Shown: positions 24,671-34,116, numbered from the stretch's first letter. The stretch is DNA of 37,064 nt from Clostridiales bacterium (GCA_012837605.1 DUQV01000006.1:1-37064); one strand, 5' to 3'. Notes: generated by a model not told the origin, from the sequence alone. Numbers and translations: made by a program.

Positions 24671-24694
24671 GGGTGCTTAATACGCACCCTTTTG
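24671..24694 (+). terminator. intrinsic terminator after the NfeD-SPFH operon
   Basis: GGGTGC (24671-24676) and GCACCC (24684-24689) form a stem with a short loop, followed by TTTT. It lies 35 bases after the stop. Confidence 0.85.
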
Positions 24695-24731
24695 TGCTTT
24701 CCTGTTTAAGAAAAAGTTAAGATTTTTTTAC

Positions 24732-24759
24732 TTGAATTATTAATAAATCGTGTTATAGT
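24732..24759 (+). promoter_or_regulatory. probable promoter of the LtaS-like gene
   Basis: TTGAAT (24732-24737) and TATAGT (24754-24759) with a 16-base spacer form a fair sigma-A promoter, about 60 bases before the start. Confidence 0.5.
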
Positions 24760-24822
24760 ATGTTCATGAACTATTTTAGTAAATGCATTACATAATTTGG
24801 GCTTGATTTAAGGGTGAGGGAA

Positions 24823-26691
24823 ATGAAGACAATTAAAAAAATAATAATATCACCATACTTTGTGGCAGCATTATTTGCTATAAAAATGATGGTTTATTAT
24901 GCATTGATAGATGCTGATAAAATGAAACATATTCTAATATTTATCAGTATGGCAGTGTGCGGGGTGATATTTACATTTTTTGCGAGAAGCAGACTGAAAT
25001 ACAAGCGCGGTATATTTCTTATTGTTTATACTTTATTAAGCCTTCTTATGTTTGCAGATACAATGTATTATAATTATTATCACCAGACGGTATCTATCAG
25101 ACAGCTTTGGCAGGCAAGAGCTGTAACAGCAGTACCGGACAGCTTTATAGCAACACTTATTCCGGCCAGCTTTATTTTGTTCGTTGATATTCCTTTTACA
25201 TATTCTTATTTTAACAAATATGCACAGAGATTTGATGTCAATAAGCCTGTCATTCATATGAAGCTTAAACTGTCAGTATATCTGATCATAATGACAATAT
25301 TAATTATGATAATTAATCCTTTTGGCTCTTTGGCAATTGCAAGAGTTAACAGCTTTGAGTTTTTCACAAGCCATGTAGGAGATATCTATGAGACCATAAC
25401 GGATAATTTGTCCAAGAATGAGATGGACGAGGAGGAGATATTGGAGGTTATTGAAGAACATATACAGGAACCTCAAGTGCCAAAATATAATCAAATCGGA
25501 AAGGGAAAGAACCTTGTGGTAATTCAGATGGAAGCTATCCAAGACTTTGTGATAAATTCCCGGTATAATGGGCAGGAAATAACCCCTAATATAAACAGGC
25601 TGATTGAAAAGGATACAATCTACTATGATCAGTACTTTTCGAATATAGGTAAGGGAAATACTGCAGACGCGGAGTTTTCATCTCTTAACAGCTTATACCC
25701 TTTAATAGACGGGGAAATATACAGGCTTTATGAGGATAACACATTTTACGGGCTTCCGTGGCTTATGAGAGAACAGGGATATAGAGCATTTGCTGTTCAC
25801 GGATTTGAGGGGGATTTCTGGAATAGGGAAGCAGCATATCCTTATCAGGGCTTTGAGGATTATATCAGCATGGAGGATTTGGACCAGGATGAGATTATTG
25901 GGATGGGCATATCAGATAAATCAATGTTCAGGCAGTTGGTTAAGTTGCTTAAAGATCAGGTGACACCATTTTTCTCATTCGTAATAACCCTAACGAATCA
26001 TCATCCCTATATTCTGGATGAAGAGTTTCATTCCATTGAGCTTTTGGATGAAGACGCAGACACAAGGTTTGGAGACTACTTACAGACTGTACGCTATACT
26101 GATGAGGCAATCGGACAGTTTATTGATGATCTGAAGGCAGCAGGCTTATATGATAATACTGTGATAGCATTATATGGAGATCACCATGGTCTGAACTGTG
26201 GAATGGAAGATATTAAAGAAAGCGTCAGCAGATTCATTGGCAGAGAATATGACTATGACGAGATGTTAAATGTACCGCTGCTTATTCATATACCAAACAG
26301 TGATGTATGTGAAACTATTCATACTACAGGAGGTCAAATCGATTTTCTGCCTACGATAGCCAATATTATGGGATTGACGCCGGATAATAATTTGATGCTC
26401 GGTCAGGATCTTACTAATGCAAGTGAAGGATTTGTAGCATTTACAACCTACCTTTTTGAAGGCTCCTTTGCAAATAACGAGGTAATATTCCAGATATCCA
26501 GAGAAGAGATATTTGAGGAAAGCCGAGCGTGGCGTATCGGGACAAATGAAGAGGTTGACATAATGCAATATAAAGAGGAGTATGAAAAAGCCCTTTTACT
26601 TAAAAAAACATCAAAAGAAATACTTGATCAGAATTTGATGCATAAAATTTTAAATAATGAGATAATAAACGAAGAATATTATGACGAATAG
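24823..26691 (+). CDS. LtaS-like sulfatase-fold membrane enzyme
   Basis: The 622-residue protein has about five N-terminal membrane segments (to about residue 170) and an extracellular sulfatase/alkaline-phosphatase-type domain. This is the layout of lipoteichoic-acid synthase, which transfers glycerol phosphate from phosphatidylglycerol outside the membrane. Active-site marks are KNLVVIQMEAIQDF with the metal-binding Glu, the nucleophile Thr in GKGNTADAEF, HGFEGDFWNRE, TNHHPY and the metal-binding YGDHHG. It could make lipoteichoic acid or another phosphoglycerol decoration; the sequence does not distinguish. I chose ATG 24823, since the AAGGGTGAGG lies just ahead; a GTG at 24814 would add three residues. 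It has its own promoter and a following hairpin and is not clearly in an operon. Confidence 0.9.
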   Translation: MKTIKKIIISPYFVAALFAIKMMVYYALIDADKMKHILIFISMAVCGVIFTFFARSRLKYKRGIFLIVYTLLSLLMFADTMYYNYYHQTVSIRQLWQARAVTAVPDSFIATLIPASFILFVDIPFTYSYFNKYAQRFDVNKPVIHMKLKLSVYLIIMTILIMIINPFGSLAIARVNSFEFFTSHVGDIYETITDNLSKNEMDEEEILEVIEEHIQEPQVPKYNQIGKGKNLVVIQMEAIQDFVINSRYNGQEITPNINRLIEKDTIYYDQYFSNIGKGNTADAEFSSLNSLYPLIDGEIYRLYEDNTFYGLPWLMREQGYRAFAVHGFEGDFWNREAAYPYQGFEDYISMEDLDQDEIIGMGISDKSMFRQLVKLLKDQVTPFFSFVITLTNHHPYILDEEFHSIELLDEDADTRFGDYLQTVRYTDEAIGQFIDDLKAAGLYDNTVIALYGDHHGLNCGMEDIKESVSRFIGREYDYDEMLNVPLLIHIPNSDVCETIHTTGGQIDFLPTIANIMGLTPDNNLMLGQDLTNASEGFVAFTTYLFEGSFANNEVIFQISREEIFEESRAWRIGTNEEVDIMQYKEEYEKALLLKKTSKEILDQNLMHKILNNEIINEEYYDE

Positions 26692-26699
26692 ATTTGGCT

Positions 26700-26738
26700 G
26701 CCCAAGAGACCTAACTTAAGAAAATAAGTCACTTGGGT
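26700..26738 (+). terminator. weak hairpin after the LtaS-like gene
   Basis: CCCAAG (26701-26706) and CTTGGG (26732-26737) can pair across a 25-base loop that itself contains CTTAAG. It lies 10 bases past the stop. The T-run is poor (tagaatattc), so termination is uncertain. Confidence 0.4.
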
Positions 26739-26747
26739 AGAATATTC

Positions 26748-26787
26748 TTGACAATTTGAACATATTGCATTAATGTATTATTATACA
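26748..26787 (+). promoter_or_regulatory. argF promoter with an ARG-box-like palindrome
   Basis: A perfect -35 TTGACA (26748-26753) precedes argF, with TAATGT at 26771-26776 as a possible -10. TGTATTATTATACA (26774-26787) is symmetric at 12 of 14 positions and resembles ArgR/AhrC operators (TGAATAATTATTCA). Arginine control would be expected, but the match is only suggestive. Confidence 0.4.
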
Positions 26788-26850
26788 TTTTTTACTTATA
26801 AATATAAAATGGTTTATGAATATAAGCTATTTGCGTAAGGGAGGACTATT

Positions 26851-27789
26851 ATGAATTTAAAGGGACGCAGCTTCTTGACATTAAAGGATTATTCCCGTGA
26901 TGAAATCGAATATTTACTTAACTTGGCTAAGGAGTTAAAAGATAAAAAGAGAAAAGGAATACTTGGTGACAGCCTTAAGGGTAAAAATATTGCTTTGATT
27001 TTTAAAAAGCCGTCCACAAGAACTAGGTGTTCATTTACCATAGGCTGTATTGATGAGGGAGGGCATCCCGAGTATTTGGGCAGTGATGACATTCAGCTTG
27101 GAAATAAGGAAAGCATAGAGGATACGGCAAGAGTGCTTGGAAGAATGTTTGACGGAATACAGTTTCGCGGGTTTTCTCATGAAAGTGTTGAAAAGCTTGC
27201 CAAGTACAGCAATGTTCCGGTATGGAACGGCTTAACTGACAGCTATCATCCTACACAGATACTGGCAGACTTCTTGACATTAAAAGAGCAGTTTGGTAAG
27301 CTTGAAGGGTTGAAGCTGGTGTATGTGGGAGATGGGCGCAATAATGTTGCAAACAGCCTCTTAATCGGGTCAACCAAGATGGGTATTGACATAACTATTC
27401 TGTCACCGAAATCTTTGTGGCCGCAAGGAGAGCTAATCGATGTCTGTAAGAAATATGCGATTGCCTCGGGCTCAAAAGTTGAGATTACAGATAATTTAGA
27501 AGCTGTTGAAGGGGCAGATGTCATATATACAGATGTATGGTGCTCAATGGGAGAGGAAGATTTGGCAGCTGACAGAATAAAGATATTAAAGCCGTATCAG
27601 GTGAATGATGAGCTGTTGTCTAAAACCGGTAAAGCTCATACAATTGTTTTACATTGCCTTCCGGCTGTCAAAGGAAATGAGATAACCTATGAGGTTTTTG
27701 AGCGGTTTAGTAATGTTATATTTGATCAGGCAGAGAATCGTATGCATACCATCAAGGCAATAATGGTAGCCACACTGGGTAATAAATAA
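26851..27789 (+). CDS. argF: ornithine carbamoyltransferase
   Basis: The 312-residue enzyme joins ornithine and carbamoyl phosphate to make citrulline in arginine synthesis. Motifs are all present: carbamoyl-phosphate loop STRTR (55-59), HPTQ (133-136), the ornithine-binding DVWCSMG (228-234), and HCLPA (268-272). Length is normal. ATG 26851 follows AAGGGAGGA. A biosynthetic role (argF) is preferred to catabolic arcB because no arginine deiminase or carbamate kinase gene lies nearby; this is context only. Control by ArgR is possible given the upstream palindrome. The following small gene is 34 bases downstream and may be co-transcribed. Confidence 0.95.
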   Translation: MNLKGRSFLTLKDYSRDEIEYLLNLAKELKDKKRKGILGDSLKGKNIALIFKKPSTRTRCSFTIGCIDEGGHPEYLGSDDIQLGNKESIEDTARVLGRMFDGIQFRGFSHESVEKLAKYSNVPVWNGLTDSYHPTQILADFLTLKEQFGKLEGLKLVYVGDGRNNVANSLLIGSTKMGIDITILSPKSLWPQGELIDVCKKYAIASGSKVEITDNLEAVEGADVIYTDVWCSMGEEDLAADRIKILKPYQVNDELLSKTGKAHTIVLHCLPAVKGNEITYEVFERFSNVIFDQAENRMHTIKAIMVATLGNK

Positions 27790-27823
27790 ATATAAGCAAA
27801 AAAGATTTTTTAAGGAGCTATGT

Positions 27824-28162
27824 ATGTATCAGAACAGAGTTGTCCTATGTGCAAGCAGTGCATATGAAAAGAAGTTCTACTTCAACGAGGATTTTTATAC
27901 ACTTCCTGAACAGGTAAAGAAAGAGCTGAAAATCATGTGTGTGCTGTTTACCGAAGATGTTGGCGGCATTCTGTCTATGGAGTTTGATGAGGATGGAACT
28001 TTATTGTTTAGAGTGGATGCAGACGAAGGGGATGTTTTATTTGATGAGATCGGAAGTGCTCTTAAAATAAAGGAAATACAGAGAACCAAGAAAGAGTTAT
28101 TGGAAGCTGTTGAGACGTATTATAAGGTGTTTTTTCTGAATGAGGACATATCAAAACTATGA
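27824..28162 (+). CDS. small conserved protein of unknown function (DUF6145-like)
   Basis: The 112-residue protein is acidic, without signal peptide or membrane segment. Text such as VVLCASSAYEKKFYFNEDFYTLPEQVKKELKIMCVLFTEDVGGILSMEFDEDGTLLF looks like a small Lachnospiraceae family that I recall as DUF6145; the name is from memory. A strand-rich core is followed by a C-terminal helix (KEIQRTKKELLEAVETYYKVFF). ATG 27824 follows TAAGGAGCT. It lies between argF and coaX, with no strong signal for a partner. Function is unknown. Confidence 0.7.
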   Translation: MYQNRVVLCASSAYEKKFYFNEDFYTLPEQVKKELKIMCVLFTEDVGGILSMEFDEDGTLLFRVDADEGDVLFDEIGSALKIKEIQRTKKELLEAVETYYKVFFLNEDISKL

Positions 28163-28274
28163 TAATACCATAAAAACATGATGATATAACCTCATATCAG
28201 ACTGTGTTCGCATTTGGATAACCCGCTGCCGGAGCGTACTTGAAAAATATTATAAGGAAAGGTTGGTCGGCTAT

Positions 28275-29051
28275 ATGATATTTGTTATTGATGTTGGTAA
28301 TACAAATATTACAATGGGTGTTTTTAAAGAAAATGAATTGAAGGCAAAATTTCGCTTAACTACGCAGATAAACAGAACATCAGATGAGTATGGGCTCTAT
28401 ATAGCTGATCTTCTGAACTTAAAGGGTATCAATAAGGAATCCATAGATACTGTAGCAATTTCATCAGTTGTTCCAAGGGTAAATTATTCTCTCAACTCAG
28501 GAATCAGGAAGTATTTGGGCATAATACCGATAAATATTGGAGTTGGAACCAAGACCGGTATTAAGATTCCGATACCTAATCCTAAGGAAGTAGGAGCAGA
28601 CAGAGTGGCTGATGCGGTAGGTGCTTATGAAATCTATGGGGGACCTGTTCTTGTAGCCGATTTTGGTACAGCAAATAAATATGACCTTATCACAGAGGAC
28701 GGTTCTTTAATAGCTGCGGTGACCTGCCCGGGACTGAAGATGTCCGCCAATGCAATGTGGGCGGGTACGGCCAAGCTTCCGGAGGTTGAGATTGTCCTCC
28801 CGGATACTATTCTGGCTAAGGATACGGTGACCAGTATTCAGGCCGGGCTTTTATTCGGGTGTATAGGTCAGACAGAATATATAATAAAGAGAATGATAAA
28901 AGAGGCCGAACTGGATAAGTGTACGGTAGTAGCCACAGGCGGATTAGGAAGGGTAATAGCTGACAACACAGATGTTATCGATATCTATGATCCGGATTTG
29001 CTTCTAAAAGGTTTAAAAATAATAGCTGATAAAAATAAAAATATCAGATAG
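28275..29051 (+). CDS. coaX: type III pantothenate kinase
   Basis: The 258-residue ASKHA-fold kinase phosphorylates pantothenate, the first step of coenzyme A synthesis. Family marks are the phosphate loop [17 protein letters not shown] at the N-terminus, RTSDEYG, AISSVVP, the pantothenate-binding GADR (107-110), and ATGGLG late in the protein. The usual DFGTATT(Y/F)D segment reads DFGTANKYD here (129-137), with Asn-Lys replacing Thr-Thr. I start at ATG 28275 since it gives the normal [11 protein letters not shown]; a TTG at 28263 would add four residues and overlaps the AAGGAAAGG ribosome site. dusB follows 11 bases later, so the two are likely in one operon. Confidence 0.9.
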   Translation: MIFVIDVGNTNITMGVFKENELKAKFRLTTQINRTSDEYGLYIADLLNLKGINKESIDTVAISSVVPRVNYSLNSGIRKYLGIIPINIGVGTKTGIKIPIPNPKEVGADRVADAVGAYEIYGGPVLVADFGTANKYDLITEDGSLIAAVTCPGLKMSANAMWAGTAKLPEVEIVLPDTILAKDTVTSIQAGLLFGCIGQTEYIIKRMIKEAELDKCTVVATGGLGRVIADNTDVIDIYDPDLLLKGLKIIADKNKNIR

Positions 29052-29062
29052 TTGGAGAGCAT

Positions 29063-30043
29063 ATGAGTTTCAATATAGGTAATGTTAAGATAAAAGGAAT
29101 TCTTAGTCTGGGTCCAATGGCGGGGGTAACTGACCTGCCATTTCGCTTGTTATGCAAGGAAAAAGGTGCAGACCTTCTCTATACGGAGATGATTAGTGCT
29201 AAAGGTATCATTTATAAAAACAAAAATACCAAGGAACTTCTGACTGTCAGTGATGATGAACGGCCTATAGCTGTTCAGCTTTTTGGTTCGGACCCGGATA
29301 TATTGGCAGAGGCAGCCAAGCAGATTGAGCATCTGAACTTCGATATACTGGATATCAATATGGGATGTCCGGTTCCAAAGGTTGTCAATAATAATGAAGG
29401 CTCTGCTTTGATGTGTAATCCAAGGCTGATATCAGAGATAATAAGTAAAGTGTCAAAATCCATAGATAAGCCTGTAACAGTTAAGATACGCAAAGGGTTT
29501 ACCAAGGATAATATCAATGCAGTAGAAATAGCCAAGATTGCCGAGCAAAGTGGTGCCTCAGCGATAGCTGTTCATGCAAGGACACGGGATCAGTATTACA
29601 GCGGGAAGGCAGACTGGAACATAATCCGTCAGGTCAAGGAAGCCGTATCTGTTCCGGTTATTGGAAGCGGAGATGTGGTTACACCAATCGATGCTGAGAA
29701 TATGCTCACGCAGACCGGATGTGACGGTATAATGATTGCCAGAGCGGCAAGAGGTAATCCATGGATATTTAAGCAGGTCAAAGAATATCTGAACAATGGA
29801 ACCGTTAGTCCGAAGATTGAATTTCAGGAAGTAGCGGATATGATAATAAGACACTGTCGCATGGTGATAGATTATAAGGGGGAATATACGGGCATAAGGG
29901 AGATGCGAAAACATATATCGTGGTATATATCGGGTTTCCCCGGTGCGGCCAAATTCAGGAGTAAAATTAATCAGATAGAGACAACAGATGATTTAGAACT
30001 CATTCTGGAAGAATACAAATTACTGTATGGCAAGCTGTCATAA
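29063..30043 (+). CDS. dusB: tRNA-dihydrouridine synthase
   Basis: The 326-residue flavoenzyme reduces uridines in tRNA to dihydrouridine. It shows the Dus TIM-barrel pattern: LGPMAGVTDLPFRLLCKEKGADLLYTEMISAKG, QLFGSDPD, the catalytic-Cys motif NMGCPVPKVVNNNEGSALM, KIRKGF, AVHARTRDQYYSGKADW, and GSGDV...GIMIARAARGNPWIF. The C-terminal helical tRNA-binding part follows. The NMGCP(V/A)xKV form and GIMIGR-like segment favour the DusB subfamily. ATG 29063 follows TTGGAGAG, 11 bases after coaX. No terminator was recognised behind it. Confidence 0.93.
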   Translation: MSFNIGNVKIKGILSLGPMAGVTDLPFRLLCKEKGADLLYTEMISAKGIIYKNKNTKELLTVSDDERPIAVQLFGSDPDILAEAAKQIEHLNFDILDINMGCPVPKVVNNNEGSALMCNPRLISEIISKVSKSIDKPVTVKIRKGFTKDNINAVEIAKIAEQSGASAIAVHARTRDQYYSGKADWNIIRQVKEAVSVPVIGSGDVVTPIDAENMLTQTGCDGIMIARAARGNPWIFKQVKEYLNNGTVSPKIEFQEVADMIIRHCRMVIDYKGEYTGIREMRKHISWYISGFPGAAKFRSKINQIETTDDLELILEEYKLLYGKLS

Positions 30044-30167
30044 CATGATGCAGATGATTTGTTATGGGGGTATATGGCTAATCGCTTGGTAAAATTGACG
30101 AATATTATCAGTGTTTTAGATATATACTAACAGATTTCACAAAATTAAATTTTTTTACAAAAAAGAA

Positions 30168-30195
30168 TTGATTTTTTTAAAATTTAGAGTATAGT
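30168..30195 (+). promoter_or_regulatory. probable asd promoter
   Basis: TTGATT (30168-30173), a 16-base spacer and TATAGT (30190-30195) lie 55 bases before the asd start, in an A/T-run region. The 207-bp dusB-asd gap is too short for a complete lysine riboswitch plus promoter, and I see none. Confidence 0.55.
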
Positions 30196-30250
30196 ATATT
30201 TACTAGAAAGACAAATGTCTGTCGCACAAGAACAAAGCTGGAGGAATGTT

Positions 30251-31333
30251 ATGGATAAATTGAGAGTTGGTATCCTTGGCGGTACCGGAATGGTAGGACA
30301 GAGGTTTATATCTCTACTTGAGAACCATCCATGGTTTGAGGTGGTTTTAGTTGCGGCAAGTCCAAGAAGCGCCGGAAAGACATATGAAGAGGCCGTCGGT
30401 GAAAGATGGAAGATGAGTACTCCTATGCCGGATAAAGTAAAAAATCTAATTGTTAAGAATGTTAATGAGATATCAGAGGTAGCCGGAAGTGTAGATTTTG
30501 TATTCAGTGCTGTAGATATGACAAAGGAAGAAATTAAAGCAATTGAGGAGGCGTATGCTAAGACAGGTACTCCCGTCGTATCAAACAACAGTGCACATAG
30601 ATGGACTCCCGATGTTCCAATGGTTATACCCGAGATGAATCCGGAGCATCTGGAAGCAATTGAAGCACAGAAAAAACGTCTGGGAACAGACAGAGGGTTT
30701 ATCGTTGTAAAGCCTAACTGTTCGATACAAAGCTATGCTCCTGCATTACATGCCCTTAAGGCATATAAGCCCAAGGTTGTTGTAGCTACCACATACCAGG
30801 CAATATCAGGAGCAGGTAAGAATTTCAGTGATTGGCCTGAGATGGTGGATAACGTAATTCCTTATATCGGAGGAGAAGAAGAAAAGAGTGAACAGGAGCC
30901 TCTTAGAATATGGGGAAAGGTTGAGGACGGTAAGATTGTTAAAGCCAGTGAGCCTATTATTACCACTCAGTGTATCCGCGTGCCTGTAACTGATGGGCAT
31001 ACGGCTGCCGTATTTGTCAGCTTTGAGAAAAAGCCTGCGAAGGAAGATATAATAAAAGCCTGGAATGAATTTAAGGGAGTTCCTCAGGAGCTTAAGCTTC
31101 CAAGTGCCCCAAAGCAATTTATCAAATACTTTGAAGATGATAATCGTCCGCAGGCCAGGCTGGACAGAGATTATGAAAATGGTATGGGAGTTACTTTAGG
31201 AAGACTTCGTGAGGATACGGTATATGATTATAAATTCATAGGCTTATCACATAATACGGTTCGTGGTGCAGCCGGTGGAGCGGTACTGATTGCTGAGCTT
31301 CTGAAAGCACAGGGATATATTACAAAGAAATAG
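30251..31333 (+). CDS. asd: aspartate-semialdehyde dehydrogenase (archaeal/fungal-type)
   Basis: The 360-residue NADPH enzyme makes aspartate semialdehyde, the branch point to lysine, diaminopimelate, threonine and methionine. It has the nucleotide loop GILGGTGMVGQRF at the N-terminus, SNNSAHRW, VIPEMNPEHL, the catalytic Cys in VVKPNCSIQSY, TYQAISGAGK, and the catalytic His in VPVTDGHTAAVFV. The form VKPNCS with GKNFSDWPEMVDNVIPYIGGEEEK belongs to the archaeal/fungal-like branch found in many Clostridia, and differs from E. coli Asd. ATG 30251 follows GGAGGAATG; the frame from 30215 would add 12 unrelated residues. It is monocistronic and followed by a terminator. Confidence 0.95.
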   Translation: MDKLRVGILGGTGMVGQRFISLLENHPWFEVVLVAASPRSAGKTYEEAVGERWKMSTPMPDKVKNLIVKNVNEISEVAGSVDFVFSAVDMTKEEIKAIEEAYAKTGTPVVSNNSAHRWTPDVPMVIPEMNPEHLEAIEAQKKRLGTDRGFIVVKPNCSIQSYAPALHALKAYKPKVVVATTYQAISGAGKNFSDWPEMVDNVIPYIGGEEEKSEQEPLRIWGKVEDGKIVKASEPIITTQCIRVPVTDGHTAAVFVSFEKKPAKEDIIKAWNEFKGVPQELKLPSAPKQFIKYFEDDNRPQARLDRDYENGMGVTLGRLREDTVYDYKFIGLSHNTVRGAAGGAVLIAELLKAQGYITKK

Positions 31334-31342
31334 TATATTAGT

Positions 31343-31396
31343 AAAAGCCATGTGGCACAGGTTGGATATTATTTAACTCAGTGCTTTATGGCTTTT
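31343..31396. terminator. bidirectional terminator after asd
   Basis: AAAAGCCAT (31343-31351) pairs with ATGGCTTTT (31388-31396), with an inner GCAC/GTGC pair (31355-31358 / 31381-31384), followed by TATTTTT. Its right arm ends at the stop codon of the convergent minus-strand gene, which it may also terminate. Confidence 0.75.
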
Positions 31397-32106
31397 TATT
31401 TTTCATTAAATATATATCTTATGAATTCTCTTGCATTCTCCTTGTTTTTGGAATTTATGGTGATGCCTATAAGAACGGGATCTTTTTCAGTAGGAAGGGA
31501 ATGATTTCTATAAAGCTTTGTGTCTGCAATGTATATCCCGTATGCGGCAACTTTGGGGTTGTCCTCCGTGTCTGAAAGATAAAACTTGTCTGTCAGAGAG
31601 CTGTATAAATCAGTAGGAAGCTGATCTGACAAAGGAGCAAAAACTCCATTTGTAACATATACTGAGAATTCGGACAAAGGGGCAATGACTACATCAATTT
31701 CAGAAGCTGCCAGATGCACACTAAAAGACTGGCGCATACTGGCTGCATAATCAAGAGAACCATTATAGTAGTAGCCATAATCAAGCTTTACCTCTTCCAA
31801 TTGAGGATTAAGCTTCAAATAATCAGTTACTTTCTCTGTGTATTCATCCCATATATGGTGTTCGATAGTATTGTTAACAATAACAACATTCAGACCGGTT
31901 ACAATCTTAGGCTTTGTGAATGAATATATAAAATAGGAGACAAAAACAACTGATGCTATTAATATAAGTGCATGATATCTGTAATAATCCCAAAGATAAG
32001 ACAGCTTTTGATTCCAAGACATTTCTTTAAGCTTTTCTTTTTCTGATTGCTTATCTGTTTTTTGATATATCATTGCATCGTCATCCAGCCGTGTTTCTTT
32101 AGACAT
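31396..32106 (-). CDS. membrane-anchored protein of unknown function
   Basis: The 236-residue protein starts at the ATG at 32106 behind TTTGGAGG; the frame from 32184 has no ribosome site. Residues 1-44 are charged and cytoplasmic (KEKLKEMSWNQKLSYLWDYYRYH), 45-63 form one membrane helix, and the rest is outside the cell. The outer part (SEIDVVIAPLSEFSVYVTNGVFAPLSDQLPTDLY, then YGIYIADTKLY and PVLIGITINSKNKENAREFIRYIF) resembles the small-ligand cleft of solute-binding proteins in pattern, but I cannot assign a family. It is separated from the next minus-strand gene by a terminator. Function is not known. Confidence 0.75.
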   Translation of the reverse strand: MSKETRLDDDAMIYQKTDKQSEKEKLKEMSWNQKLSYLWDYYRYHALILIASVVFVSYFIYSFTKPKIVTGLNVVIVNNTIEHHIWDEYTEKVTDYLKLNPQLEEVKLDYGYYYNGSLDYAASMRQSFSVHLAASEIDVVIAPLSEFSVYVTNGVFAPLSDQLPTDLYSSLTDKFYLSDTEDNPKVAAYGIYIADTKLYRNHSLPTEKDPVLIGITINSKNKENAREFIRYIFNEK

Positions 32107-32248
32107 AACATCCTCCAAACCACAAGTAATAACAACATGTAAATATTGGTTTTTAAATTTCACCGCTATGGTATAGTTTATCACATACGACAGAAGAAAA
32201 AAAGAAAATACTTATTAAAATTATATAATATATTTAGGTACAAAAAGA

Positions 32249-32324
32249 AGCATATCAAATTCAAGTACGCCCCGGCGAACAGTCATGTTGGCTGTGCGTA
32301 CTTGAATTAAATGCAGATATGCTT
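32249..32324 (-). terminator. two-tier hairpin ending the 511-residue gene
   Basis: Inner arms ATTCAAGTACGC (32259-32270) and GCGTACTTGAAT (32296-32307), and outer arms AAGCATATC (32249-32257) and GATATGCTT (32316-32324), nest in one structure. On the minus strand it is followed by a run of T (complement of caaaaaga, 32241-32248), so it fits a terminator for the gene that ends at 32365. Confidence 0.75.
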
Positions 32325-32364
32325 GTTTATACAAAAAGATATATTAATAATTATCCCTGGAGAT

Positions 32365-33900
32365 TTACCGGTAGATTGTCAGAAGGTTGCCCAGCAATTC
32401 TTCCAAATCAACACCCAGTCTGTCGGATAAAGCAGATATAAATTCGTCCCAATCTATAGTTGTGGCATATTCATCTATCTCGCTTATATCAAAGGTCTTG
32501 GCATTATATTTTTTCCCGGGTATACTAAAGTCTTCTATATATTTGGCTGTGGTTTCTATGGTTATTAGTGAGGTTTTTCCCATATTCAGCTTTAATGTCG
32601 TTAACCGGGCATCATCTTTAGTGTCCATCTCTATAAGTATCTCCATACCCATCATTTCAGAAGAGGAAAGACTGATATTACCGAAAAGACAGATATTATT
32701 ATTCATAAGCTCATATTTAATATCCTCATATTCAATTTCAAATTCCACAGATTCCATATTATCCGGACCTTTCGTAACAATCTTAAGTGTCGCAGAGCCG
32801 GTATAAGCTTTATCATTAATATAGTGGCTTCCGGATAATTGTAATGTAGTCTTATCGTAATTCTCTATATAATAATCATATGCTCCCTTATTATTCTGCT
32901 TTACACTTAAAAAATTAATGTTTACCGTATAGTCAGAACCATCTTTAATCTCAAAAGAGCGTCCGAGAATTCTTCCGTCTTTTCCTACATATACCTTCAT
33001 CAGCACCAACTCTTTATCCTGTGGAAGGCTGTCAAAATGGGTTTGGCAGTCCTTTATAGCTTTATCAGCTTTTTCTGTGAAGTTTTCTTCAGTTATATCT
33101 TCAGGCAATAAATCCAGAATAAACTCATCATCTATCATTTCTTCAAGAATTCCGACTGTTATATTCTTTAGGGCCTCAGGATATAAGTATACGGTAAGCA
33201 GATTGGTGTCCACTGTCAAATCACCTACGGTAAGCTTCTCGTTTTTTGTAAGCTGAACATCATCAATTCCGTCTGTAATAAGCTTGGCATAGTGTTTAAT
33301 GAACTCTCCTATATCGTCTGAGGATAATTTATTCGTGATTGCACCTGACACATCAAAATAATACTCTTTCATATCACCTGTATTAATATCCAAGGATCGT
33401 CTTACGTAAGCGGGACTCAAATCCGGAAAATGAAATAGAAATTCCTTTATGGCATAATCGGTAAAAAACTCACCCGATATAATATATGTATCATTCAGAT
33501 ATAGGTCTAACTTCTGATAAAGCTTATCTTTCTTAACTGCCGATATTAAATCATAGCCTAAGGAGTTAAGCGGGATACCTGTCAGAGCCTCTATATCACT
33601 TATAGTCATGCCTGAAGAATTTTTAAGCAATGCATTAACAGTATCCTTATCATATGTCAGATAAGCTGTGTATTGTGCAGCATTTTCATTTGTATTACTC
33701 TTACTGTAATCAACAAATTTATCAACCATAGCTTCAATAGATTTATATTCCAAATGAACATAATAGTCTCTAGGACTCTTTAATAATAAATCAACAGAAT
33801 TTCTAAATGTGCCGTTAAAGGCGTATGCAGCTGTAAGTGCAGCCATCAGAATAATTAAGGTGATAATGACAGTAATAAATAGTTTGAATTTTGATTTCAT
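32365..33900 (-). CDS. exported protein of unknown function
   Basis: The 511-residue protein begins with a classical signal or anchor sequence (MKSKFKLFITVIITLIILMAALTAAYAF), so it is exported or tethered to the membrane. No lipobox Cys is seen. The rest is a repetitive mix of strands and helices, acidic, with many paired Thr/Ser/Asp/Asn segments and no cysteine-rich or catalytic motif I can recognise. A short tail (DWDEFISALSDRLGVDLEELLGNLL) is helical. It has a good AAAGGA ribosome site and a strong terminator. It is probably a single-gene unit. I do not know the family. Confidence 0.75.
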   Translation of the reverse strand: MKSKFKLFITVIITLIILMAALTAAYAFNGTFRNSVDLLLKSPRDYYVHLEYKSIEAMVDKFVDYSKSNTNENAAQYTAYLTYDKDTVNALLKNSSGMTISDIEALTGIPLNSLGYDLISAVKKDKLYQKLDLYLNDTYIISGEFFTDYAIKEFLFHFPDLSPAYVRRSLDINTGDMKEYYFDVSGAITNKLSSDDIGEFIKHYAKLITDGIDDVQLTKNEKLTVGDLTVDTNLLTVYLYPEALKNITVGILEEMIDDEFILDLLPEDITEENFTEKADKAIKDCQTHFDSLPQDKELVLMKVYVGKDGRILGRSFEIKDGSDYTVNINFLSVKQNNKGAYDYYIENYDKTTLQLSGSHYINDKAYTGSATLKIVTKGPDNMESVEFEIEYEDIKYELMNNNICLFGNISLSSSEMMGMEILIEMDTKDDARLTTLKLNMGKTSLITIETTAKYIEDFSIPGKKYNAKTFDISEIDEYATTIDWDEFISALSDRLGVDLEELLGNLLTIYR

Positions 33901-34116
33901 GTTAGTTTTTCCTTTCTTATATTTAAGCCCAAAGTTTTTATATTATGCTATTCAGAGTATAGTAAAACAAATCGGATTTGTCAATTAAAAGCTATATCAA
34001 CCTATTTTTAGAAGCAAATAAAACATAAGAAATATCAGGATTAAGTTGAAATACCAAATTATATGTAATATAATAGGAATACTGATTGGAAAAATAGTAT
34101 ATGGATAATTATTAAG

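Noticed and set aside
30044-30250. Lysine riboswitch before asd
   Set aside because: The gap is too short and none of the conserved lysine-box elements could be recognised.
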